Assembly: GCA_037046615.1 (NCBI GenBank) | Contig: JBAOHD010000008.1 | Location: 558,001-622,000, forward strand | Length of the DNA stretch: 64,000 nt | DNA from: Phosphoribacter sp037046615 | GTDB taxonomy: Bacteria > Actinomycetota > Actinomycetes > Actinomycetales > Dermatophilaceae | Direction: 5' to 3' | The notes under the pieces: model-generated | Database searches by the model: none | What the model was told of the DNA's origin: nothing | The model's input: only the letters and a program-made list of their open reading frames with translations | In this document: positions 52,449 to 60,877 of the stretch, piece after piece | How positions within the stretch are numbered: position 1 is the stretch's first letter | How the letters are laid out: each line of letters opens with the position of its first letter | Translations under genes and position numbers: made by a program

Positions 52449-55322
52449 ATGATGTACAACCCGTCTCAGGAGGACTGGTACTACCCGCCCACCGACTGGA
52501 ACCCCGAGGAGGACTTCGCCTTCGCACCCGCGAACGAGACCGACCCCGAGCCCAGCGCCACCCCCGAGCTCCCCGAGCTCGTCACCGAAATCTGCGACCA
52601 GCACGACATCAGCCACGACGATGCCTACGAGCTCCAGCGCGAACTCAGCCACGAGGAGTTCGCCGCCATGGTCCGGGCCTACGCCCACCCGTCCTGGAGC
52701 GACCGCCTCATCGCAGACCTCGCCGCCTCCCGCATCGTCCCCAAGGACGCGATCCGGGAAGGCATCCGGTCCTGCCGCGACCACCACACCCTCGCCCTCG
52801 ACCAGCTCGCCCAGCACGAGACCGTCACCGGCTCGAACGGCGAACGGGCCGCCTGCGGCAAGGGGTGCGACCTCCGCGACTCCGAGAACCCCACCGGAGT
52901 CCACCTGGGTCTCACCAAGGAGCACTACCCCGTCGACCTGTACCCCCGACGCACCGCGCCCGGGGCCAAGTACCAGCGGGGCTACCAGGTCAAGCCGGCC
53001 ACCCCGCTCGTCAAGGAGAACGGCGACAGCGCCAAGTACCTCAGCAACGGCCACCAGCACACCGAGATCGGCATCCCCACCCGGTCCCTCGAAATCCTGG
53101 ACAACAACCCCAAGGCCACCGTCCTCATCACCGAGGGAGCCCGCAAGGCCCTCGCCGTGGCCCCCAGCGCCGCCGCCGAGGGTGGAGCCGTCGTCTACCT
53201 CGCCGGGGTCGAGAACTGGAGGGACTCCGACAACGAGGACAGCGAGCCGCAACTGTGCGCCTCACTGCGCCAGCTCGTCACCCACGGTCGCACCTTCATC
53301 ATCGGCTACGACTCGGACGCTATGACCAAGAAGGAAGTGCGGCGAGCCGCCAAGGCCCTCCGCAAGGCCATCCTCGACCAGGCCAAGGCCCGGTCCTACA
53401 AGGTCAAGGTGCTCTACTCCATCCCGCCCGACCTGGGGGACGGCAAGACCGGCTGGGACGATGCCGTCGCCTACGGCTACTACTGGGACGACATCGTGGC
53501 CAACGCCACCACGTCGTTCCCCGGCGTGGACATGCTCGGCATCCGAGGCATGCCCGACGTTCGCCGGGCCCGCGAAGTCGACATCATGGACACCAAGGCC
53601 ATCGCAGAGTTCGACTGGACCCCGTGGGGAGGCAAGGACCGCTGGAAGTACATCCAGCCCACCGAGGCCGACGTGGCCCGCGCCTGCGCCGACCTCCTCG
53701 CAGCTGACTACCGCGTCGCCAAGGTCGGAACCTCCACCAGTCGCTCCCGGACCATCTACCAGTGGACCGGGCACGGCTGGGACAACAAGTGCGCGCTGAC
53801 CGAGCTCGAACAGGACGTGGACCGGTTCCTCAATGTCCTCCCGTACCTGGTCGACCTGGCGAACCCGCCCGAGCTCACCAAGGAGGTTCCCGTCAAGGAT
53901 GCCTCCGGCAAGCCCATGAAGGATGCCTCCGGGGAGCCCATCACCCAGACCGTGGACATCGAGGATGCCGCCGACCTCGAACGGGTCAGCAAGCACTTCT
54001 ACCCGTTCACCAAGGAGCGCACCCGGGTCGCCGTCAGGACGATGGCGATGCGGTCCCCCTCCCTGACCATCAACTCCCGCGACATGGACTCCGACGTGAG
54101 CCGTGACCTCATCCCGTTCATGAACGGCGTGTGGGACTGCAAGGAGGACGGGTTCCGGGAGTGGGAGCGGGAAGACCTCATCTCCTGGTCGCTGCCCTGG
54201 ACCTACAAGGAGGGGGCCACGCACCCGCTGCTCGAACCCGTCCTCTACACCCTGGGCGACGAAGACCAGCGCGACTGGCTGCAGGTCCGGCTCGGGCAGG
54301 CCGTCACCGGGCACTATCCCACCGACGACCGGGCCATCATCCTCTACGGCAAGCCCAAGGCCGGCAAGACCCAGCTCGCCGTCATCCTCCACAGGGCTCT
54401 CGGTGGTGAGGCTGGGGCCGGCATGCTGGCACCGATGCCGCTGGAGGCCATCTCCGGTGAGGGCAACAACAAGGTGTTCGCTGAGGCGTTCCTGAAGGGC
54501 AAGCGCATCCCGTACGTCGATGAGCTCGGTGAGAACTGTGTCTGGGACGTGGAGAAGTGGAAGAACTTCATGTCCCTGGCACCCATGAGTGGACGCGCCC
54601 CCGGCGAGACGTTCGAGGACGCGGGCTGGCTCCCCTCCTACTCCCCCATCTTCGCCACCAACCATCTCCCGCGCTTCCGGGGAGAGAGCCAGGGCGATGA
54701 CGGAGTCTGGCGAAGGGCCTGGATCGTGCCCATGCCCCGCACCTACGTCATCGGGAAGCCTGGTCCCGACGAGACCGAGGCCGACCCCCACCTCATGGCC
54801 AAGCTCGCCGCCGACTGGGACGGCTTCATGACCGCCTTCTGGGCCTGGATCATCGAAGGCACCAGCCGGTGGACCAACGGCGGACTGGAGGCGTACGCAC
54901 CCCCGTTCTCCGTCATGGCAGCCACCGAGGACTGGAAGTTCGCCTCCGACAACTATCGCGAGTGGATGAACGAGCACCTGGTGTTCGACCGCCACCTGTG
55001 GGAGGAAGGGCAGGCCAAGGCCAAGAAGGCCGACCCGAGCTACGAGATCAAGCCGTTCCCCGACGTGAAGGCCGGCACCGACGACTTCACCTTCACCACG
55101 CTGCGAGACCTCCACGAGTCCTACACCGCCTACCTGGGCAAGGGGAAGACCCCGCCGAGGCTGGAGCGGTTCGGCAAGGAGCTCGCAGCCTCCGTGACCC
55201 TGCAGGCAAACGGCTGCCTCTCGGCCCGGGCCTACCGGTCCGACGGGACCAAGCCCAGCGGATACTGGGGGGTGAGGCTCCGCGAGGCCCGCGACGCACG
55301 GGTCTACAACGACATCTACTGA
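52449..55322 (+). CDS. Replication primase-helicase (TOPRIM-like DUF3854 plus SF3 helicase)
   Basis: A 957-residue replication protein of the phage/plasmid primase type. Residues about 60-170 include a region with paired Cys (GERAACGKGCDLRD). A DUF3854/TOPRIM-like domain covers about 225-330 (TVLITEGARKALAVAPS; IGYDSDAMTKKEVRRAAKAL). A D5_N-like region is followed by the SF3 helicase: Walker A LYGKPKAGKTQLAV (about 633), Walker B IPYVDELGEN (about 690), motif C PIFATNHLPRF (about 737). This architecture initiates replication at a nearby origin. An iteron array follows directly. ATG codons at 52449 and 52452 are both possible. Confidence 0.9.
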   Translation: MMYNPSQEDWYYPPTDWNPEEDFAFAPANETDPEPSATPELPELVTEICDQHDISHDDAYELQRELSHEEFAAMVRAYAHPSWSDRLIADLAASRIVPKDAIREGIRSCRDHHTLALDQLAQHETVTGSNGERAACGKGCDLRDSENPTGVHLGLTKEHYPVDLYPRRTAPGAKYQRGYQVKPATPLVKENGDSAKYLSNGHQHTEIGIPTRSLEILDNNPKATVLITEGARKALAVAPSAAAEGGAVVYLAGVENWRDSDNEDSEPQLCASLRQLVTHGRTFIIGYDSDAMTKKEVRRAAKALRKAILDQAKARSYKVKVLYSIPPDLGDGKTGWDDAVAYGYYWDDIVANATTSFPGVDMLGIRGMPDVRRAREVDIMDTKAIAEFDWTPWGGKDRWKYIQPTEADVARACADLLAADYRVAKVGTSTSRSRTIYQWTGHGWDNKCALTELEQDVDRFLNVLPYLVDLANPPELTKEVPVKDASGKPMKDASGEPITQTVDIEDAADLERVSKHFYPFTKERTRVAVRTMAMRSPSLTINSRDMDSDVSRDLIPFMNGVWDCKEDGFREWEREDLISWSLPWTYKEGATHPLLEPVLYTLGDEDQRDWLQVRLGQAVTGHYPTDDRAIILYGKPKAGKTQLAVILHRALGGEAGAGMLAPMPLEAISGEGNNKVFAEAFLKGKRIPYVDELGENCVWDVEKWKNFMSLAPMSGRAPGETFEDAGWLPSYSPIFATNHLPRFRGESQGDDGVWRRAWIVPMPRTYVIGKPGPDETEADPHLMAKLAADWDGFMTAFWAWIIEGTSRWTNGGLEAYAPPFSVMAATEDWKFASDNYREWMNEHLVFDRHLWEEGQAKAKKADPSYEIKPFPDVKAGTDDFTFTTLRDLHESYTAYLGKGKTPPRLERFGKELAASVTLQANGCLSARAYRSDGTKPSGYWGVRLREARDARVYNDIY

Positions 55323-55331
55323 CCCACCAAC

Positions 55332-55366
55332 CACTGGGGCCCCGGCTACTAGCCGGGGCCCCAGTG
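55332..55366 (+). terminator. Strong hairpin after the primase gene
   Basis: A perfect 16-bp stem (CACTGGGGCCCCGGCT with AGCCGGGGCCCCAGTG) with a three-base loop starts nine bases after the stop and is followed by TCTTGTG. It insulates the putative origin from transcription. Confidence 0.85.
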
Positions 55367-55376
55367 TCTTGTGCCC

Positions 55377-55710
55377 GGACGGACAGGCAGCCGAAAACCC
55401 TGCCTGTCCGACAAAACCCCTAGTCAGAGGCCACTTCTACCCCCTTCGGACAGGCACCCCATTTTCTGCCTGTCCGGTAAAACCCCTAGTCAGAGGCCAC
55501 TTTTACCCCTTCGGACAGGCAGACAGGCAGATTTTGAAAAATAGTGTTCCTACGGGCTTAGACCTTCGAGCCAAGTTCGCCTCCTTGTGGGGAGAGCAAA
55601 ACCCGAAAAGTGCCCGTCTGCCTGTCCGTCGGCCCAAAAAGGGCCTCTGACTAGGCACTATGTCGGACAGGCAGAACCCGTCCGTGCCTGTCCGTGCCTG
55701 TCCGTCCGGG
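55377..55710. other. Putative iteron-type replication origin
   Basis: Nine exact copies of the 10-mer CGGACAGGCA (five as TGCCTGTCCG) lie at 55380, 55401, 55447, 55467, 55512, 55619, 55664, 55685 and 55695, plus a partial copy at 55522. A longer unit AAAACCCCTAGTCAGAGGCC occurs twice (near 55413 and 55479), and its core CCTAGTCAGAGGCC returns inverted near 55640. An AT-rich stretch (ATTTTGAAAAATAGTGTT, from 55531) sits in the middle. The layout of iterons, an AT-rich unwinding site and an adjacent primase-helicase gene fits an origin. Confidence 0.8.
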
Positions 55711-56115
55711 TCACTTGACCCGCCAGGTGGCCTTCGGCTTGCCGTCGGGGCCCAGCCAGGTGAACTTCTCCACCCCCTGGATGGCCTCATCACCGATCAG
55801 CTGGGCCTTGGTCACCTCTCCCCGGCGCACGGTGGTGCAGGACCAGGACGTGGCCCGGTCGAGGGTGACGAACGATCCGTCGTCCAGCTCGGCCTGCACT
55901 TCGCCGGGGCCGGGGCAACGGGAACCGTCCTCCATGCCGGTGACGGCGAACTGGACCGCACTGGGGCCGGCGCTGTAGCCGGTGACGGTGATCTCGATGC
56001 CGTCCACCAGCAGGGTCTCCCCGGGCTGGGCAACGGCGGTGCGACCGGCACAACCGGTCAGGGTCAGGGTGACGGCAGCGGCCACGGCGGCTGCCCGGAT
56101 TGCATGAACGTTCAT
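55711..56115 (-). CDS. Secreted lipoprotein of unknown function
   Basis: 134 residues from the ATG at 56115. The signal peptide AIRAAAVAAAVTLTLTGCAG carries a lipobox (LTGC), so the mature protein is probably lipid-anchored outside the membrane. The rest is a small beta-rich domain (LLVDGIEITVTGYSAGPSAV, FVTLDRATSWSC, FTWLGPDGKPKATWRV) with two Cys that may form a disulfide. An in-frame ATG six codons upstream is possible. It runs toward the origin. A role in surface exclusion is possible but not shown. Confidence 0.75.
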   Translation of the reverse strand: MNVHAIRAAAVAAAVTLTLTGCAGRTAVAQPGETLLVDGIEITVTGYSAGPSAVQFAVTGMEDGSRCPGPGEVQAELDDGSFVTLDRATSWSCTTVRRGEVTKAQLIGDEAIQGVEKFTWLGPDGKPKATWRVK

Positions 56116-56227
56116 GTATCGGGGGTGTGTCATAGCAGGCGCTGTTATCCCTGGGCGGCCCGCCACGCGGGACCGTTACCAAATCGTTACATTCCAAGGG
56201 CCCGAAACGGGCTAGTTGGCTGAGGCC

Positions 56228-56237
56228 GCCGCACAGT
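56228..56237 (+). promoter_or_regulatory. Recurring GCCGCACAGT motif before a plus-strand gene pair
   Basis: GCCGCACAGT sits 30 bases before the ATG at 56267, preceded by TAGTTGGCTGAG. The copy at 52250 is preceded by the similar TAGCTTTGGGGA. A third copy lies at 57209-57218, upstream of the glucanase. A shared promoter element or operator of the element is likely. Confidence 0.4.
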
Positions 56238-56266
56238 GACAAGGGCAAAGAGAAAGGAGCTCTGCC

Positions 56267-56602
56267 ATGAGCGGCCCAACACAGATCGAGGAGACCCGGG
56301 ATGACACCGGCACTGCCCCGGTCGAGATCGCGCAGCTAGTGCTGCAGAACCCGGACACCGGCGAGGACGAGACCTTCGCCCGCGTGACCGCCAAGAACCG
56401 GGTGCGGCTGGACGGCTCCGGCAGCATGTCGGTCTCCCTGGCCTTCGTTGTCGAGGGTGAGGAGACGGGCTCGGACTGGCGCGGCCTGATGCAGGCCCTG
56501 ATCCGCCGGCATGATCGGATGGTCGGCCTGCTGCGGGCTGAGCGGGCTCGGAACCGCGAGCTGTCCCTGCGGCTGATCCAGGCCGGGGGTGATCCCCGAT
56601 GA
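56267..56602 (+). CDS. Hypothetical protein
   Basis: A 111-residue protein with a strong ribosome-binding site (AAAGGAG). The N-terminal half is beta-like and acidic (VEIAQLVLQNPDTGEDETF, VRLDGSGSMSVSLAFVVEG) and the C-terminal half is a long charged helix (LMQALIRRHDRMVGLLRAER). The stop overlaps the next start (ATGA, 56599-56602). No family is recognised. Confidence 0.65.
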   Translation: MSGPTQIEETRDDTGTAPVEIAQLVLQNPDTGEDETFARVTAKNRVRLDGSGSMSVSLAFVVEGEETGSDWRGLMQALIRRHDRMVGLLRAERARNRELSLRLIQAGGDPR

Positions 56603-57312
56603 CTGAGCGCGTGAACCCGTGGATGCCGTACCCGGCCTTCCCGCCGCTTCCCTACGGCACGCTGCACCCGGCCAACACGCCGGACCCGCTGGTGGAGTTC
56701 CTGGACGGCAATGGCGCGGCCAAGTGCCGCCTGTACCGAGTCCTGTCCTCGCAGTCCGATGAGCGCCAGGACGCGGTCTACGCAGCCATCCTCGCCGGCG
56801 GCCTCGACGCCGGGCAGTGGGCCGTGCTGGCCTACCCGGCCAGCCTCGTGGTCCACCCGATCGTCCGCTTCTTCGGTCAATCGAAGCAACAGGACCATGT
56901 CGAATCCGTCAAACGGTCGATCGCCTGGGCGAATCTGGGCGAGGACTCCTTGGCACTCTGGTCCCGAGTCGATGACGCCTACCCGCAGATCGTCTCTTCC
57001 AGCGCCTGGACCAGCGGAGCGGTCGATTCCCTCGGCCTCGGCTGGGACCCCGGAGACCTCCGGGCCCAGGTGGCCCGTTGGCTCGGGCGCTACGAGGAAC
57101 TGCGGTCCCTGGCCGAGGGCACCATCTCCGTCGAGGCCCGGACTGCGGTGACAGAGCTGGGGGCCGCCGCGCTGCCCCAGACCCAACCCAGTCTGCCAAC
57201 TGACCGGCGCCGCACAGTGGAAAGGTGGGGGACCCGCCCCGTCAGAGGGCGAGCTCCAGCAGTTCCTCCCCTACCTTTGGTGCTGTGTCGGGGTTCTCAC
57301 CAGGAACCTTGA
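56599..57312 (+). CDS. Hypothetical protein coupled to the preceding gene
   Basis: 237 residues. The first 190 have even, helical composition with several Trp (VYAAILAGGLDAGQWAVLAY, LVVHPIVRFFGQSKQQDHVE, GWDPGDLRAQVARWLGRYEE). The last 45 (RRRTVERWGTRPVRGRAPAV and so on) look like read-through of non-coding sequence, and the GCCGCACAGT motif lies inside them. A frameshift or a shorter real protein is possible. No family is recognised. Confidence 0.55.
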   Translation: MTERVNPWMPYPAFPPLPYGTLHPANTPDPLVEFLDGNGAAKCRLYRVLSSQSDERQDAVYAAILAGGLDAGQWAVLAYPASLVVHPIVRFFGQSKQQDHVESVKRSIAWANLGEDSLALWSRVDDAYPQIVSSSAWTSGAVDSLGLGWDPGDLRAQVARWLGRYEELRSLAEGTISVEARTAVTELGAAALPQTQPSLPTDRRRTVERWGTRPVRGRAPAVPPLPLVLCRGSHQEP

Positions 57313-57364
57313 CCACAGCATGACCCCTCGTCCACCCTTCCTGCACTGCATCTTGAAACGGAGC

Positions 57365-59362
57365 ATGCCTGTGAACTCACCCACCTGGCGTATCGGTGCC
57401 AAGCCGATCGCAGCCGCACTGGCGGGCTCGATCCTGGTCTTCGGCCTGGTCCAGGCCCCCCATGCCGACGCCCTTCCCGGACCGGGCTCGATCCCGATCA
57501 CCATCACCAACGACACCGGCAGCGACCAGCCTGTCCACGTCTACATCACCGCCGTCGACAACACCGACCCCGACGGCGTGGACAACCTCGGCTACGTGGA
57601 CGCCGACGGCCGCTACCACACCTGGCCCAAGGTCACCGGCCCGACCGCTGTCGCAGCTCCGGACGTCTCCATCCCGGCCCCGGCCACCGGCGAGTCGATG
57701 ACGCTGCACATCCCGGACAACGTCTCGGGACGCATCTACTACGCCATCGGCGAGAAGATGACCTTCAAGCTGGTGGGCACCACCGCCGGCACCGGACTGG
57801 TACAGCCGGCCCCCTGGGCTCCCGGCGATGACTCGGCCACCCAGAAGTTCGACTGGGCCGAGTTCACGTTGAACAGCCAGTCCCAGCGCTACACCGGCCT
57901 GTGGCTCAACTCCACCCAGGTCGACCAGGTCGGCCTGTCGGCCAAGGTCGAGACCTGGAACGCCGACGGGGAGCACCGCTACACCGGTGAGTTCGTCCCC
58001 GGTGGCTACCAGAAGACCGTCGACGCCCTGACCGCCGACCCGGCGTGGGCCAAGACCGTCATTCGTGACGACAGCGGCAACGTGCTGCGCATCCTGGCTC
58101 CCAGCCATGCTGCGACGGCTGGACTGTTCCCGAAGACCTACCTGGATGCCTACATCACCAGGTCGTGGGACCAGTACAAGGCCGCCGACTACGTGGTCCA
58201 GCCCTTCAGCGACCAGCCGACCCTGAAGTACATCGGGCGGGTCGGCGGCGATGGCATCATGCGGTTCACCACCGCGGATGGCAAGCCGCTGATCGGCGAC
58301 GACAACCAGCAAGTTGCCTACGCCAAGCCGAGCACCACTGCGGTGCTGGGCTGTGACGGCGAGCTCAACGGGCTGAACCGCCCGTTCCTGCTCAACGACC
58401 GCTTCTGGGGCCCCACCGGCCGCACCCTCTGTTCCGACATCAACAGGGGCGTGATGGATCATGGCGGCATCCACCCGATCGCCGACACCTCGGCCTTCTA
58501 CAAGAACACCGAGGGACTCAACCGCTATGCCCAGCTACTGCACCAGTACATGGACCGCAGCCGGGCCTACGCCTTCGCCTTCGACGACGTCGGTGGCCAC
58601 GAGTCCCTGGTCTACGCCCCCCAGCCGACCAAGGCGGCCATCACCCTGCTGCCGCTGAACGACCCGTCCTCGGCCTCGACGCCCACGCCGGAGCCCACCC
58701 CGACGCCCACTCCGACCCCGACGCCGGAGCCGACGCCGGAGCCCACTCCGACGCCGACGCCTGCCCCCGTGCCGGGGACGCAGGTGCTCAGCGTGACCAT
58801 CCCCTCGGGTCACCCGGGGTACGCCACGCTGAACCTCGCCAGCGGCACCAAGCCGGGAACGGTCACGGTCGCAGTGGAGGGAGGCACCTCTTCCAAGGTC
58901 TCCGTGAACGGAGCGGGTGACACCCGGGTCGATCTCAACGGCCCCGTGGGGACTCGCAAGGTGACGGTCTCCTCGACCGCAGCGCTGGGGGTCGCCAGCC
59001 TGACCCTGCCGGGTGCTCCGAGCACGGGGCCGACCCCGACGCCCACTCCGACCCCGACGCCGGAGCCCACTCCGACGCCGACCATCAAGACGACCACCAC
59101 GCTCGACACGGCGACCATGAAGATCATCTGGGGGCGCTTCTCCGACAAGCACCCCGGCTACGCCACCCTCACCATGGGTGCCGGTACCAAGCCGGGCATC
59201 CTGACCATCCGGGTGGATGGCAAGGATGTCTCGAAGGCTGCGATCAACGGCCCCGGGGAGGTGCGAGTGAACCTGCCGGGAACCGCTGGCACCGTCCACA
59301 AGGTGACTGTCGTCTCCTCCGCGAACATGGGTCCGGTCAGCCTGACGCTGCCGAACCCCTGA
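57365..59362 (+). CDS. Secreted GH64-type beta-1,3-glucanase with two C-terminal repeats
   Basis: About 665 residues from the ATG at 57365 (GGAG five bases upstream). The signal peptide (IAAALAGSILVFGLVQ ending HADA) is followed by a GH64/thaumatin-like domain at about 40-420 (PITITNDTGSDQPVHVYITA, LGYVDADGRYHTWP, WAEFTLNSQSQRYTGLWLN, GCDGELNG, YAFAFDDVGGHES). Two PTPTPEPTP linkers each precede a 75-residue beta domain with HPGYATL, and the two domains are alike. GH64 enzymes cut beta-1,3-glucan, for example in fungal or algal walls. As mobile-element cargo this is unusual. The family call is by motif memory. Confidence 0.75.
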   Translation: MPVNSPTWRIGAKPIAAALAGSILVFGLVQAPHADALPGPGSIPITITNDTGSDQPVHVYITAVDNTDPDGVDNLGYVDADGRYHTWPKVTGPTAVAAPDVSIPAPATGESMTLHIPDNVSGRIYYAIGEKMTFKLVGTTAGTGLVQPAPWAPGDDSATQKFDWAEFTLNSQSQRYTGLWLNSTQVDQVGLSAKVETWNADGEHRYTGEFVPGGYQKTVDALTADPAWAKTVIRDDSGNVLRILAPSHAATAGLFPKTYLDAYITRSWDQYKAADYVVQPFSDQPTLKYIGRVGGDGIMRFTTADGKPLIGDDNQQVAYAKPSTTAVLGCDGELNGLNRPFLLNDRFWGPTGRTLCSDINRGVMDHGGIHPIADTSAFYKNTEGLNRYAQLLHQYMDRSRAYAFAFDDVGGHESLVYAPQPTKAAITLLPLNDPSSASTPTPEPTPTPTPTPTPEPTPEPTPTPTPAPVPGTQVLSVTIPSGHPGYATLNLASGTKPGTVTVAVEGGTSSKVSVNGAGDTRVDLNGPVGTRKVTVSSTAALGVASLTLPGAPSTGPTPTPTPTPTPEPTPTPTIKTTTTLDTATMKIIWGRFSDKHPGYATLTMGAGTKPGILTIRVDGKDVSKAAINGPGEVRVNLPGTAGTVHKVTVVSSANMGPVSLTLPNP

Positions 59363-59380
59363 TCCTCTCCCGACACTGAG

Positions 59381-59418
59381 AAGGTGCCCCGGACCGATCG
59401 GTCCGGGGCACCTTTTTT
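59381..59418 (+). terminator. Intrinsic terminator after the glucanase gene
   Basis: AAGGTGCCCCGGACCG (59381-59396) pairs perfectly with 59399-59414 across a two-base gap, and the stem runs into a T6 tract. It is the most classical terminator in the window. Confidence 0.95.
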
Positions 59419-59467
59419 GTTCCTGTCCATCAAGGCCAAACGCTCTTGCTTACCTGGCATGTGTGGG

Positions 59468-59496
59468 TTGTTGGGCCTGATGATGGGTGTTAGCAT
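59468..59496 (+). promoter_or_regulatory. Probable sigma-70 promoter giving a leaderless transcript
   Basis: TTGTTG (59468-59473) and TAGCAT (59491-59496) are 17 bases apart in a locally AT-rich stretch. Transcription would start about 59503-59505, on or just before the GTG at 59505, so the PIG-L mRNA is probably leaderless. No Shine-Dalgarno precedes that GTG, which agrees. Confidence 0.55.
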
Positions 59497-59504
59497 CTTG
59501 CCCT

Positions 59505-60191
59505 GTGAACAAAGTACTTGTGCTGGCTCCCCATGCAGATGATGAAACCCTTGGTGTCGGAGGGACGATGTCGCGGCACCTCGGCGCCGGCGACGAGGTC
59601 CATGTCGCCATCGTGTCAGGGCCGGGGGCTGGCGGTTGCCACCCCTTCATGGACTCGTCGGTCTTCGAGACCGTTCGGAGCGAGGCCCGCCTGGCGATGG
59701 AGTCCCTGGGCGTCAACAGCCTGCAGTTCGGTGACCTCCCTGCCGTGACCTACCCACAGGAGCCGGCGTGGCAGGTGAACAAGCACGTACACCAGCTCAT
59801 CGAGCAGGTCCGACCTGACGTCCTCTACGTCCCCTTCCCCTATGACCTGCACAACGACCATCGCGCGCTGTTCCATGCTGCGAGCGTGGCGTGGAGGCCC
59901 TCCAGCGAGCTGGGGCGTGGCATCAAGCGTGTGCTGGCCTACGAGGTCCAGTCCGAGACCCACTGGAATGCTCCCTACCTGGAGCCGGGGTTCACCCCCA
60001 ACATCTGGATCGAGCTGACCGATGAGCAGCTCCACGCCAAGCTGGCCGCGCTGTCCCACTACGAGTCCCAGATGCGACCCTTCCCCGACGCACGGTCCCT
60101 GGAAGCGATCGAGCACCTCGCGCGCTGGCGCGGCTCCCAGCAGGGCATGCACGCTGCCGAGGGGTTCGTCTTGGTGAAGGAGACCCGGTGA
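59505..60191 (+). CDS. PIG-L family deacetylase
   Basis: A 228-residue enzyme of the LmbE/PIG-L family, zinc-dependent amidases that remove N-acetyl from GlcNAc-type sugars or lipids. Metal motif PHADDETLGVGGT is at residues 9-21 (His10, Asp13 and Glu14 region), and the second motif YDLHNDHRALFHAA near residue 118 supplies the other His. WIELTDEQLHAKLAALSHYESQM is the conserved C-terminal part. The GTG at 59505 fits the promoter. The stop overlaps the next start by GTGA, the first of three such overlaps. Confidence 0.88.
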   Translation: MNKVLVLAPHADDETLGVGGTMSRHLGAGDEVHVAIVSGPGAGGCHPFMDSSVFETVRSEARLAMESLGVNSLQFGDLPAVTYPQEPAWQVNKHVHQLIEQVRPDVLYVPFPYDLHNDHRALFHAASVAWRPSSELGRGIKRVLAYEVQSETHWNAPYLEPGFTPNIWIELTDEQLHAKLAALSHYESQMRPFPDARSLEAIEHLARWRGSQQGMHAAEGFVLVKETR

Positions 60192-60877
60192 GCACCGACA
60201 TCCGCGATGACCTCTCCGGGCTGCGTGCCGACCTGGACGAGATGGCCAGGACTCGCAAGCAGGGCCCCTACGAGCGGTGGGGCAAGCGTGTCCTCGACAT
60301 CGCTGTCGCACTGCCCATCGCCGCGCTCGCTGCCCCTGTCCTGGGCATCGCCGCGGTGGCGGTGAAGGTGGAGAGCCCAGGACCGATCCTGTTCCGGCAG
60401 GTCCGGGTGGGCAAGGGAGCTCGCGAGTTCACCATCTACAAGATGCGCACGATGATCCATGGCAACACCGCTGGCGGTCAGGTCCTGGCCGGCAACCCGG
60501 ACGTGACCCGGGTCGGTGCCGTGCTGCGGCGACTGAAGCTGGACGAGCTCCCCCAAGTCGTCAACGTCCTGGCCGGCCAGATGAGCCTCGTCGGCCCGCG
60601 ACCCTGCCTGGCCTCCACCGCGGCCGAGGCTGACGAGAACGGCCGTCGTCGCTTCCTGGTCACTCCCGGACTGACCGGCCTTGCCCAGGTGAACGGCAAC
60701 GTCCACCTGTCCTGGCCGCAGCGCTGGGAGCTGGACCGCCGCTACGTCGACTCGGTCAACCTGCGCTCGGACCTGACGATCCTGGGCCGGACGGTCTCCA
60801 TCGTGTTGGGTGGGGAGAAACTCCCGGTGGAGAAGAACCTCCGACACGATGGCCTGACCCGGAAGGAAGCCGGGTGA
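60188..60877 (+). CDS. Undecaprenyl-phosphate sugar phosphotransferase (PglC/WcaJ-type)
   Basis: A 229-residue monotopic phosphoglycosyl transferase. After a hydrophobic re-entrant helix (LDIAVALPIAALAAPVLGIA, preceded by KR) comes the conserved catalytic core VESPGPILFRQVRVGKGARE, FTIYKMRTM, VGAVLRRLKLDELPQVVNVL, MSLVGPRP and the C-terminal RYVDSVNLRSDLTIL. The enzyme puts the first sugar-1-phosphate on undecaprenyl phosphate and so starts a surface glycan. The catalytic pair here reads VESPGPI, close to the usual (D/E)S-G-P. It overlaps both neighbours by GTGA. Confidence 0.92.
   Translation: MSTDIRDDLSGLRADLDEMARTRKQGPYERWGKRVLDIAVALPIAALAAPVLGIAAVAVKVESPGPILFRQVRVGKGAREFTIYKMRTMIHGNTAGGQVLAGNPDVTRVGAVLRRLKLDELPQVVNVLAGQMSLVGPRPCLASTAAEADENGRRRFLVTPGLTGLAQVNGNVHLSWPQRWELDRRYVDSVNLRSDLTILGRTVSIVLGGEKLPVEKNLRHDGLTRKEAG

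Noticed and set aside
55377..55710. CRISPR array
   Set aside because: The repeats are 10 bases, occur in both orientations and have irregular spacing; there are no uniform spacers and no cas genes. An iteron origin fits better.
57209..57312. C-terminal 45 residues of the 56599-57312 frame as a real domain
   Set aside because: The composition changes to Arg/Pro-rich and the segment holds a recurring regulatory motif; kept in the coordinates but flagged as doubtful.
58680..59095. Repeated ACGCCGACG/PTPTPEPTP tracts as a separate repeat element
   Set aside because: They are in-frame linkers between domains of the secreted glucanase.
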